Shown in pieces: positions 8,078-15,808 of a stretch of 64,000 bases of DNA. The stretch lies in the NCBI GenBank assembly GCA_028285265.1, contig JANQPX010000020.1, forward strand, positions 124,001 to 188,000, written 5' to 3'. The position numbers and the translations under genes are program-made. Source of the stretch: Geminicoccaceae bacterium (GTDB lineage: Bacteria > Pseudomonadota > Alphaproteobacteria > Geminicoccales > Geminicoccaceae). The notes under the pieces were generated by a model. The model saw nothing but the letters and a program-made list of their open reading frames with translations. It was not told the DNA's origin and did not search any database. Within the stretch, counting starts at the first letter, position 1; each line of letters begins with the position of its first letter.

Positions 8078-9099
8078 TGGCAAAGCATCGTGGACGTGGG
8101 TTTGCGACGATCAATTATCCGATTGGCATGAACCTCGGTGGCGATCCAAGCCAAGCCTTGGTGCACTCAAATCCGACCGGCAAGTTTACCGTGGCCCTAT
8201 CCTCTATCGATCTTGGTCAGGGTATGAAGTCGGTGACCCGTCAGATCGCTGCCGAAACGCTGGGCGTACCCGTCGACGATGTCTATGTCGATACAGCGGA
8301 TAGTGATACCGGTCCCCACTGTATGGGGAGCTTTGCGTCGCGTGGCACCCACCGTGTCGGCAATGCCGTGATTGCTGCGGCCAATGAGGCGCGTGGCGTC
8401 ATGCTGGAAGCTGCCGCCGAAGAGCTGGAGGTTAATGCCGATGATCTCGAAACTGACGGCAAGGGAGGTATTCATGTAAAGGGCGCGCCGCATCGCTCAA
8501 TATCAACAAGGGATGTGGCCATCGCTGCCCAGTTCAAGCAAGGCAAGACCATTTCCGGACGTGGTATTTTTCTGATCCCGCTTTCAGATGTTGATCCTGA
8601 AACTGGCGAAATGACACCTGTTTCCTGCTACGCCCACGCCGCCCTTGTGGCTGAGGTAGAGGTCGACGATGAGACGGGCGAGATCGAAATGATCAAGATG
8701 GATAGCGCCTATGAGGTTGGTCGCGCACTCAATCCAAAGCTGGTTGAACAACAACTCGTTGGCGGGGCCTGGATGGGGGTCAGCCACGCGCTTTATGAGA
8801 CAACCGAACCTTATTATCCCGACCGCCGTGACGGACCTTTGGACTTTAATCAGTATTTCATGCCAGGCCCGGGCGATGTGTGTCCACATGATATAGCTGT
8901 CCTCGAACGCCCCGCACCGGATGGACCGTTCGGCGGCAAGGGTCCGGGTGAAATGTGTGCCAATCCCGTCCTTCCTGCGGTTGCCAACGCGGTCTTCAAT
9001 GCCGTTGGCGTGCGCATCGATGATTTGCCGATTACCCCTGAAAAGGTGCTACGCGCCATTAAGGCTCAGGGTGGTGCTAAACCCCAGGCGAAGCGCTAG
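8077..9099 (+). CDS. Molybdenum hydroxylase Moco subunit, C-terminal part (split CoxL/XdhA-like)
   Basis: A 340-residue protein matching the last third of the large subunit: KHRGRGFATINYPIG, the Moco-contact pattern SSIDLGQGMKSVTRQIAAE, RGTHRVGNAV, and near the C-terminus GPFGGKGPGEMCANPVLPAVANA, which supplies the catalytic Glu of the xanthine dehydrogenase family. Its ATG overlaps the upstream TGA (TGATG) and is preceded by a strong AAGGAGG at 7-base spacing, both favouring separate translation. The same frame is open upstream to a stop at 7744, so a fused ancestor is also possible. It must assemble with the preceding product to make an active site. Confidence 0.8.
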   Translation: MAKHRGRGFATINYPIGMNLGGDPSQALVHSNPTGKFTVALSSIDLGQGMKSVTRQIAAETLGVPVDDVYVDTADSDTGPHCMGSFASRGTHRVGNAVIAAANEARGVMLEAAAEELEVNADDLETDGKGGIHVKGAPHRSISTRDVAIAAQFKQGKTISGRGIFLIPLSDVDPETGEMTPVSCYAHAALVAEVEVDDETGEIEMIKMDSAYEVGRALNPKLVEQQLVGGAWMGVSHALYETTEPYYPDRRDGPLDFNQYFMPGPGDVCPHDIAVLERPAPDGPFGGKGPGEMCANPVLPAVANAVFNAVGVRIDDLPITPEKVLRAIKAQGGAKPQAKR

Positions 9100-9104
9100 C
9101 CATC

Positions 9105-9986
9105 ATGCCGGTGCGCAGTACCATTGTCGGCATCGATAGCCCGGAAACACTGAGCCAGGCGATGAACTCCGCGCTCTACTTGCCGGATGATGGCCTAGCA
9201 ACCGCGGCGTATCTCGCGCTGGCGCTCGGGAAACCCCTGCTCTTGGAAGGAGCTCCTGGAGTCGGCAAGACGGAAGCAGCCAAGGCCATTTCGGCCGTGC
9301 TGGCGAGACGGCTGGTGCGTCTTCAATGCTATGAAGGAATTGATGCGGCGGCAGCACTTTATGAGTGGAACTACCCGCGCCAAATGCTTGCGATACGTCA
9401 GGCAGGTGATGAGTACGTCAACATCTATCGAGACGAATTCATGATCGCCAGACCTATGCTCGAAGCATTGCAGAAACCTGAGAGCACGTTGCTCCTGATC
9501 GATGAAATCGATCGCTCGGATCACGAGTTCGAGGCTCTCCTGCTTGAGTTTCTTTCTGACTTTCAACTGTCAATTCCTGAGCGCGGCACGATCAGGGCAC
9601 ATGAGCATCCGGTCGTGCTGCTGACTTCGAATCGTACGCGCGAGCTCCACGAGGCACTTCGCCGCCGCTGCGTCTATCACTGGATCAGTTATCCCGACGC
9701 CGAGCGCGAAGCGCAGATCGTCATGATGCGTGCGAGCTCGGTGGCTGAAGCGACAGCGCATGCTGTTGTCGCTGCGGTTGGTGCCCTACGAAATGAACAG
9801 TTGGCGAAACCCCCAGGTGTCGCAGAAACGGTCGAATGGGCGGAGGCGGCTACACTTCTGCACCAAAAAGGCGAGACATGGCCGGCGGCGTTCAGGCGGT
9901 CGATCGGCGTCGCACTGAAAGACCAGGATGATCTCGCTTATCTCGATCAGCGTCTGGACACGATCATCGGGGGCACCGCTGCATGA
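9105..9986 (+). CDS. MoxR-family AAA+ ATPase (CoxD-like)
   Basis: A 293-residue AAA+ ATPase with Walker A GAPGVGKTEAAK (about residues 49-60), Walker B LLLIDEIDRSD and a sensor-1 segment VVLLTSNRTRELHEALRRRC. MoxR/CoxD ATPases work with VWA proteins to mature or activate metalloenzymes; in CO dehydrogenase clusters CoxD and CoxE are needed to complete the Mo centre. Here it lies 5 bases after the Moco subunit and overlaps the VWA gene by 4 bases. This strongly suggests a maturation pair dedicated to this enzyme. Length is normal. Confidence 0.92.
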   Translation: MPVRSTIVGIDSPETLSQAMNSALYLPDDGLATAAYLALALGKPLLLEGAPGVGKTEAAKAISAVLARRLVRLQCYEGIDAAAALYEWNYPRQMLAIRQAGDEYVNIYRDEFMIARPMLEALQKPESTLLLIDEIDRSDHEFEALLLEFLSDFQLSIPERGTIRAHEHPVVLLTSNRTRELHEALRRRCVYHWISYPDAEREAQIVMMRASSVAEATAHAVVAAVGALRNEQLAKPPGVAETVEWAEAATLLHQKGETWPAAFRRSIGVALKDQDDLAYLDQRLDTIIGGTAA

Positions 9987-11092
9987 CGACGACGCTTCCC
10001 GCGGCTACTCGCCCCTTTGTTGATTTTCCGTCAGTCCTTCGTGCACATGGTTTCGCCATTGCACCTGAACAAACGATAGGCTTCATCGAAGCGATTAGCT
10101 TGTTAGGGCCGCGCAGGATGGATGATGTTTATCAGGCATCACGTGCACTTCTTGCGCCAAGCCCCGAGCGGTTGCCCGAATTTGATGCTCTATTCCGCGC
10201 CTTCTTCTTCGGACAGACACTCGAAGCTCCTGCGCCCAGCGACGATGACGATGATGAACTCCGTGTTCAGGAGGATGGCGAGAACCTCGTTGAACCTGAG
10301 GTGAGCGATACGCATCAAAGCGGGGAGCAGGCTGCGACGTCTGAGCTCCTAAATGTACGACGCTTTGCCCTGAGTGACGAGGCGCTAACACTTCGAAATT
10401 TCCGACGTCACGCTGCGACACGTTTGCCAAAGCGGCGAGCCTACCGACGATCAACGTCACGGCGGGGCGATTTATGGGCTCTACGGAGCGCCCTCCGCGA
10501 AGCCGTGCGTTATGACGGCGAGCTACTTCATCTGCCGAGGACGCGTCGAAGGCTGACCCTTCGACGAATTCTGATCTTGATCGACGTGTCCGGCTCGATG
10601 AAAGCTGAGACGGAGGGATATCTTCGCCTCACCCATAGCCTTGGCCGCGCTGCGGAGCGGCTCGAAGTCTTCACCTTAGGCACACGTCTGACCCGAATCA
10701 CGCGCGCGATCCGCAGACGTCAACGTGACCAAGCTCTCACCCTGGCCTCCCAACTTGTGTCCGATTGGGACGGTGGCACACGCATCGGCGACGCGCTTCG
10801 AGCATTCCTTGCAGTGCCACGCTTTGCCGGATTTGCCCGAGGAGCCCTTGTCGTCGTGCTGTCCGATGGGCTGGAGCGCGGCAACCATGACGCAATGACC
10901 GATGCTGTGGAGCATCTAAGCCGCCTGGCTTGGCGGCTTGAATGGCTCACGCCGGACGCCGGTCATGCTGACTTCCGGCCTGAGACAGCAGCTTTGCTGT
11001 CAATTCTACCCTTTGTTGATACCTTGGCCGACGGCAGCTCAATCACCGCGGTCGCCGATCGATTACTGAACATCGCGCAGGAGCGCTCATGA
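9983..11092 (+). CDS. VWA domain protein, CoxE-like maturation partner
   Basis: A 369-residue CoxE-like protein. The N-terminal half is helical with an acidic stretch (about residues 90-110) and a basic stretch (about 145-165). The C-terminal half is a von Willebrand A domain with MIDAS residues in LIDVSGSMKAE, the Thr in WDGGTRIGDAL and Asp in VVVLSDGLERGN. It pairs with the upstream MoxR ATPase (4-base overlap) and precedes the amidohydrolase with an ATGA overlap. By analogy with CoxE it should act in cofactor maturation; this is inference from family and context. No signal peptide is seen, consistent with a cytoplasmic or membrane-peripheral role. Confidence 0.9.
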   Translation: MTTTLPAATRPFVDFPSVLRAHGFAIAPEQTIGFIEAISLLGPRRMDDVYQASRALLAPSPERLPEFDALFRAFFFGQTLEAPAPSDDDDDELRVQEDGENLVEPEVSDTHQSGEQAATSELLNVRRFALSDEALTLRNFRRHAATRLPKRRAYRRSTSRRGDLWALRSALREAVRYDGELLHLPRTRRRLTLRRILILIDVSGSMKAETEGYLRLTHSLGRAAERLEVFTLGTRLTRITRAIRRRQRDQALTLASQLVSDWDGGTRIGDALRAFLAVPRFAGFARGALVVVLSDGLERGNHDAMTDAVEHLSRLAWRLEWLTPDAGHADFRPETAALLSILPFVDTLADGSSITAVADRLLNIAQERS

Positions 11093-11973
11093 TCATGACG
11101 GTCGATGCGCACCATCACATCTGGCGGCGTGCCGATCTGCCGTGGCTGAGCGGACCGATGCAACCACGCATCTTTGGCCCCTATGAAGCGATCAAACGTG
11201 ACTATCTCATTGAGGAATTTCTGAAAGATCTCGAGGGCGCTGGCATTGAGAAATCGGTCTACGTCCAGGCCAATTGGGCATCGGATCAGTTTGAGAAAGA
11301 GGTTGGCTGGGTGCAGTCTATCGCGGATGAGCACGGTTGGCCGCACGGGATCGTGGGTTTCGTCGATTGCCTTCAGGATGATGTTCGCGCAGATCTGAAC
11401 AAGCTGAAACGCTACCCACTTATGCGGGGCATTCGTCAGCAGCTTCACTGGCATGAAAACCCGCAATTTCGCTTTGCTGCCTCGCCCGACCAGATTACCA
11501 GCGAAATACTTATGCGAAACATCGCAAGACTTGCCGACTATGGTTGGTGTTTTGAGCTACAGGTCTTTTCCTCCCAAATGCGGGACGCTGCCAATCTCGC
11601 AAAAGCTTGTCCCGACGTGACCTTCGTCTTGCAACATGCCGGCATGCTTGAGGACCTGTCCGACTCTGGCCGAATCCGTTGGCGCGACGGCATGCAACGA
11701 CTTGCCGATCAGCAGAACATCGTCTGCAAACTGTCGGGTCTGGGCACGTTCATCCATCAAAACGATGTCGAGCATATTCAGGATGTCACCCTTCAAGCGA
11801 TCAGCTGGTTTGGCGCTGAGCGCTGTTTATTCGGATCGAATTTTCCGATCGAGAAGCTCTGGACCGACTATGGCGACCTGATTGGCGCTTATCGCCGAGC
11901 GATATCTGGAATGAACATGACGGACCAAACTGCCATTCTCGGAGCAACCGCCGAAAGGGTGTATCGGCTTTGA
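11089..11973 (+). CDS. Amidohydrolase family protein (Amidohydro_2 type)
   Basis: A 294-residue metal-dependent hydrolase of the TIM-barrel amidohydrolase_2 family (lactonase/decarboxylase group). The metal-binding start VDAHHHIWRRADLPWL is at the N-terminus. Further markers are RGIRQQLHWHENP, FVLQHAGML and, near the C-terminus, CLFGSNFPIEKLW, where the Asp usual in this motif is replaced by Asn (SN rather than SD), a variation known in this group. Coupled to the VWA gene by ATGA. With the lactonase-like, gluconolactonase-like and cysteine hydrolase domains downstream, it fits a chain that opens and trims a ring after hydroxylation. The exact substrate is unknown. Confidence 0.88.
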   Translation: MIMTVDAHHHIWRRADLPWLSGPMQPRIFGPYEAIKRDYLIEEFLKDLEGAGIEKSVYVQANWASDQFEKEVGWVQSIADEHGWPHGIVGFVDCLQDDVRADLNKLKRYPLMRGIRQQLHWHENPQFRFAASPDQITSEILMRNIARLADYGWCFELQVFSSQMRDAANLAKACPDVTFVLQHAGMLEDLSDSGRIRWRDGMQRLADQQNIVCKLSGLGTFIHQNDVEHIQDVTLQAISWFGAERCLFGSNFPIEKLWTDYGDLIGAYRRAISGMNMTDQTAILGATAERVYRL

Positions 11974-12202
11974 CGAGCATCGGGACGACCAAACGAGCAA
12001 TGGCTGTTGATGGTGTTAGACCACTGGCTGATCCGGGCGCGTTTTCCTTTGCTAACGAGATGCTGCGGTTCACAAATCGTGACACTCAAAGCGACGGTTA
12101 CGGGATTGTGGTCGGGACGGCGAAACGTGAGATGAATGACAGTGGGTGCCCTGCAGTGGGCACGCTTTGACCAAGTAATCATATCGGGAGGAAACAAAGA
12201 AA
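11974..12202 (+). other. Intergenic stretch within the operon
   Basis: About 230 bases between the amidohydrolase and the MBL-fold gene, the largest gap in the first operon. A short hairpin (GTGCCC-TGCAGT-GGGCAC, 12146-12163) is visible, without a T-run. A 66-codon frame crosses the gap but resembles no family and has no convincing ribosome site. The gap may contain an internal promoter. It ends in GGGAGGAAAC, the ribosome site of the next gene. Confidence 0.5.
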
Positions 12203-13051
12203 ATGGCGCTTGAAATCAAAATTCTCGACTATGGCGACATCGAGCTCGAAAATAGTTTCTTGGTGCTTGGCCATAACTGCGGCCGGACACGTCGTGTTCC
12301 TGTATACGGCTTCCTAATCTTGGGTGGACCCTGGCCGATCCTCGTGGATACAGGATACCGCGACAATGCAATTATGGAGAGCCTCGGCATGCGGGGGCTA
12401 CAGTTTCACGAAAATATGATCGAAAATCAGCTGGCGCGCTTTGATGTTAAGCCGGGTGATGTGCGCTACATCCTGCACACTCACCTCCATATCGATCATG
12501 CCGGGAAAGACGATCACTTCCCGATGAACACCACGTCCGTCATCAATCGGCGAGAGTTAGAATGCTCCGTCTCAGGACTGATGCATCCTCAATACCCCAA
12601 GCCCGACATTCAACATCTCATTGAGCGGCTGCATACAAAAGATGCCCTCCGCTTCCTCGACCTTGAGTTGACTGATGGCGAGGAGATCTGCCCCGGTGTC
12701 TGGTGCGAGCCGGCGAATGCTCATACCGAAGGTTCGATGAATGTCGTCGTCGAGACAGCCGACGGCCTCGCCAATATCTGCGGTGATGTCATTTACGATT
12801 TCCAGGATCAGATCATTGATCCAGTCTATCAGGTCAGCGATCTCGAACCTCATGTCACCGGCAATCATGCGGGTTCAAAACGCCAAGAGAAGGCGGCCAT
12901 CAAGAAACTCTTGAACAACTATCGCTATCTCTGCCCGATACATGACAAGCCAGCATTGATCGAAAATCAGAAGGTGATTGGCCGGCTCGAGGGTCAAATT
13001 CCAGGACCGATCAGCCAGTCAGTGCCAAAGCGTGATTGGTTCCCGGTCTAA
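12203..13051 (+). CDS. MBL-fold metallo-hydrolase, N-acyl homoserine lactonase-like
   Basis: A 282-residue metallo-beta-lactamase fold hydrolase with the zinc motif HTHLHIDHAG (HxHxDH) about residues 92-101, an ILVDTGYRD strand before it, ANAHTEGSMNV for the third His ligand and NICGDVIYD for the bridging Asp. This layout is that of the AHL lactonase/AttM subgroup, but such proteins in catabolic operons usually open a metabolite lactone. The ATG follows GGGAGGAAAC at good spacing. The stop overlaps the start of the next gene (TAATG), which encodes another lactonase-like domain. Quorum quenching would be the alternative role and is less likely here. Confidence 0.9.
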   Translation: MALEIKILDYGDIELENSFLVLGHNCGRTRRVPVYGFLILGGPWPILVDTGYRDNAIMESLGMRGLQFHENMIENQLARFDVKPGDVRYILHTHLHIDHAGKDDHFPMNTTSVINRRELECSVSGLMHPQYPKPDIQHLIERLHTKDALRFLDLELTDGEEICPGVWCEPANAHTEGSMNVVVETADGLANICGDVIYDFQDQIIDPVYQVSDLEPHVTGNHAGSKRQEKAAIKKLLNNYRYLCPIHDKPALIENQKVIGRLEGQIPGPISQSVPKRDWFPV

Positions 13052-14688
13052 TGGCGCATGAAGCCCTTGAGCTCGCGTTCCACAAGCTGATTGATGAATA
13101 TGCTCCGGTCATTCAGCTGGGTTCAGGTTTCACCTTCACCGAAGGACCAATCTGGCATCCAGTGGAGCACTTTCTTCTTTTTTCCGACATGCCAGCCGAC
13201 GTGCGCCGGCGTTGGGATGCACGCCACGGCGTCCGCCAAGTCGCAAAGCCCAGCAACAAGGGGAATGGTCTCACCTATGACCGCGACCTGAATCTCATCG
13301 TATGTGAACACGCAACGTCGAGCCTCGTGCGCATCGCCCCGGATGGTACACGTACGGTCTTAGCCTCACATTTTGAGGGGCGGGAGCTCAACAGCCCGAA
13401 CGATGTCGTCGTTAAGTCTGACGGTGACATCTACTTCACTGACCCCTGGTATGGGCGGATGCCTGGCTTCGGTGTTGAGCGACCGCGTGACCTCGGCTTT
13501 CAAGGCGTGTACCGCGTCCGACAAGGTCGAGCCGATCAAGATCCAGAGCTCTTGGTCGATCGATATCAGTTCGGCCAACCGAATGGCCTTTGCTTCTCGC
13601 CTGACGAGCGCCTCCTTTACATCAATGACACTGAAAAGGCGCTCATTCGAGTCTTCGATGTTCGACCTGATGGATCACTTTCAGGCGGGCGCCTGTTTGC
13701 GGAGGGGCTCAAAGACGACACAAAGCCTGGTGTCCCGGACGGCATGAAATGTGATGCACTCGGCAATGTGTGGGTCACCGCACCAGGCGGACTTTGGGTC
13801 TATACGCCGGATGGCAACCATATCGGCAAGGTCGACGTCCCGGAGCTCGCGGCCAATCTACATTGGGGCGGCGAGGACTGGCGCACCCTTTTCGTCTGCG
13901 CCACCCACTCCGTCTATAGCGTGCAAACCAAAGTCGGGCCCCGCAACGAGCCTTTCATGACAACAAGACCGGCGATGGCGACAGCGGTACCAGAGCCTGC
14001 GACGACTAATGCGGTTCCAACATCTGCCGCTTCATCGGCAACGGCACATCATTCCGGGCAAGAGGGTTCTACGCCTTTGCAAATCGAACCATCGCGCACA
14101 GCGCTTATCATTCAGGATATGCAAAACGATGTCGTGATGGACGGCGGCGCCTTCGCATCTTCAGGATCGCCCGAGCACTGCCGACAGCAGAATAACATCG
14201 AGAATACAGCACGTCTTGCCGAAGTGTGCCGCGCCAAGGGTGTCATGGTCATTCATGTTTGGTTTGTGGTTGAGCCAGGGGCACCCGGTTTGACAATGAA
14301 TGCCCCCCTCTTTCATGGACTGTGGGAGGCGAATGCGCTGGTGCGTGATACCTGGGGCGTTGCCCCGGTGCCGGGACTTGAACCCAAAAGGGGAGATTTT
14401 GTCGTCACCAAGATGCGCATGAGTGCCTGGGAGGGCACGTCGCTCGAAACGATCCTCAAGAGTGGTGGTCGCGATACGATCATCAATACCGGTGCGTGGA
14501 CGAATATGTCGGTCGAACACACTGCGCGCACCGGGGCTGACAAGGGCTACCACATCATCACACCTGAAGATTGCTGTTCGACCATGAATGCTGACTGGCA
14601 CAACGCGTCGATCAACTATGCCCAGCAGAATGTGGCAGTCGTAACCGATACGAACTCCGTCATTCAGAGCTTGAACTTGAATGGCTGA
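13051..14688 (+). CDS. Fusion: SMP-30/gluconolactonase + cysteine-hydrolase-like domain
   Basis: A 545-residue two-domain protein. Residues 1-300 are an SMP-30/gluconolactonase beta-propeller (FTEGPIWHP, NSPNDVVVKSDGDIYFTD, GQPNGLCFSPDE, GVPDGMKCD). An Ala/Thr/Pro/Ser-rich linker of about 40 residues follows. Residues about 342-545 match isochorismatase-like cysteine hydrolases, with Asp356 in IIQDMQNDV and Lys454 in VVTKMRMSAWEGTS. The nucleophile position reads TNMSVEHTAR, so the usual Cys is Ser487. I chose the ATG that overlaps the upstream stop (TAATG); an in-frame TTG at 13036 would add five residues. A lactonase joined to an amidase-like domain suggests consecutive hydrolytic steps. 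With Ser at the nucleophile position the second domain may be a serine variant, an isochorismatase-type enzyme or inactive. Confidence 0.87.
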   Translation: MAHEALELAFHKLIDEYAPVIQLGSGFTFTEGPIWHPVEHFLLFSDMPADVRRRWDARHGVRQVAKPSNKGNGLTYDRDLNLIVCEHATSSLVRIAPDGTRTVLASHFEGRELNSPNDVVVKSDGDIYFTDPWYGRMPGFGVERPRDLGFQGVYRVRQGRADQDPELLVDRYQFGQPNGLCFSPDERLLYINDTEKALIRVFDVRPDGSLSGGRLFAEGLKDDTKPGVPDGMKCDALGNVWVTAPGGLWVYTPDGNHIGKVDVPELAANLHWGGEDWRTLFVCATHSVYSVQTKVGPRNEPFMTTRPAMATAVPEPATTNAVPTSAASSATAHHSGQEGSTPLQIEPSRTALIIQDMQNDVVMDGGAFASSGSPEHCRQQNNIENTARLAEVCRAKGVMVIHVWFVVEPGAPGLTMNAPLFHGLWEANALVRDTWGVAPVPGLEPKRGDFVVTKMRMSAWEGTSLETILKSGGRDTIINTGAWTNMSVEHTARTGADKGYHIITPEDCCSTMNADWHNASINYAQQNVAVVTDTNSVIQSLNLNG

Positions 14689-14767
14689 AACAGACCAAGA
14701 GACGCCGTCGTTGAATCCTGTCTCATCTATGGGCTGTTTTCCCGCCGCCGTGAACGGCGAGACGAGG

Positions 14768-14794
14768 CCCGGCAGGATCCCTGATCCTGCCGGG
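14768..14794. terminator. Bidirectional terminator-like hairpin between convergent genes
   Basis: A perfect 12-bp GC-rich stem (CCCGGCAGGATC / GATCCTGCCGGG) with a 3-base loop lies between the end of the first operon and the convergent methyltransferase gene. No long T-run follows on either side, but position and stem strength fit a transcription terminator serving both strands. Confidence 0.7.
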
Positions 14795-14814
14795 TTCGCT
14801 TAGCGTCTATATCA

Positions 14815-15642
14815 TCAATGCTTTCTTAGACAGACGTCGATGTAAGCCGAGGGCACTGCAAGCGTGCCATCATCAGCTGTATTGAACCGGTCAAGCAAAG
14901 CTCGCAGATCATCCTCAAGAGCATCGCTTTGGTCGCCAACAGCCTGGAAGGCTTTATTGATCGGTCCATAGAAGGTTCTGAAAATGTCGATGAAGTGGTC
15001 GGCGGAGAGATAGCGGAACACGAATTGCCTCGGCGTATACCAGATGGTCGCCTGTTCGCCGAAAAGTTCGCGAAGTCCTTCCTCTGTGCCCCAGCGCGAC
15101 GGCGGTTTGACACCAGTTGCTGGCGGAACATGGCGGCCAATCGTCTTGAAGACTTGACCGATAAAACCATCAGGCGTCCAGTTCGCTAGACCGATCACAC
15201 CGCCTTTACGGCAAACCCGGAGCAATTCATGAGCGGCCTTTGCTTGGTCCGGCGTGAACATCACCCCAAATGTCGAAAGGACAGCATCGAAGCTCTGGTC
15301 AGGGAAGGGTAAGTCTTCAGCATCAGCCTCTTGGAACGTCACTTTGAGCCGCTCGGCGGCGGCGCGGTCTTCAGCGCGCGCCAAGAGTGACCCAACATAG
15401 TCCGTCGACGTGACTTGGCAAAAGCGCCGCGCTGCGGCGAGCGTTGCATTGCCATTTCCTGCGGCAACATCCAGCACGCGCGATCCGGGTGAAAGACCAA
15501 TGGTTTCGCAAAGTTGCTCGCCGACGATTTGCAGTGTGGTGCCGACGATGGAATAGTCACCCCTAGCCCACGTTGCTTGTTGCTTTGCTTTCACGGCCTT
15601 TAGATCCGGGGCCGCTGGCTTGTCTTGAACAAGACTATCCAT
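14815..15642 (-). CDS. Class I SAM-dependent methyltransferase
   Basis: A 275-residue cytoplasmic methyltransferase with motif I VLDVAAGNGNATLAAA, motif II-like FQEADAEDLPFPDQSFDAVLSTFGVMF and RVCRKGGVIGLANWTPDGF, typical of UbiE/Methyltransf_11 relatives. A helical insert near the C-terminus resembles stand-alone enzymes of small-molecule or stress functions. It is transcribed divergently from the CadC-like regulator 166 bases away, so that protein may control it. The acceptor substrate cannot be assigned. The ATG is followed by an acidic N-terminus without signal peptide; upstream on the minus strand is AGAGAGGAAC, a fair ribosome site. Confidence 0.9.
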   Translation of the reverse strand: MDSLVQDKPAAPDLKAVKAKQQATWARGDYSIVGTTLQIVGEQLCETIGLSPGSRVLDVAAGNGNATLAAARRFCQVTSTDYVGSLLARAEDRAAAERLKVTFQEADAEDLPFPDQSFDAVLSTFGVMFTPDQAKAAHELLRVCRKGGVIGLANWTPDGFIGQVFKTIGRHVPPATGVKPPSRWGTEEGLRELFGEQATIWYTPRQFVFRYLSADHFIDIFRTFYGPINKAFQAVGDQSDALEDDLRALLDRFNTADDGTLAVPSAYIDVCLRKH

Positions 15643-15808
15643 AACGCAGTTCCTCTCTTAGCAATGTGGCCTGCGGTCCCAATCCGCAGCTGACATGTCT
15701 CTTGTATCCGTATTCGTTTTTTCGAGCTTGACCTTTGCCTGAATGATCCATGAAGCGTATCTGGAGATTTTCGGGAGATTTTCTGAAGATGTGCTAACGT
15801 CCTAATTC

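Noticed and set aside
6413-9099. Assignment of the molybdenum hydroxylase as carbon monoxide dehydrogenase
   Set aside because: The active-site loop reads TAMRGFG, the xanthine dehydrogenase-like form, not the AYRCSFR loop of form I CO dehydrogenase, despite CoxD/CoxE-like partners.
11970-12170. 66-codon frame after the amidohydrolase
   Set aside because: The ATGA-like overlap looks attractive, but the product has no family resemblance and no ribosome site, and codon use is unlike its neighbours.
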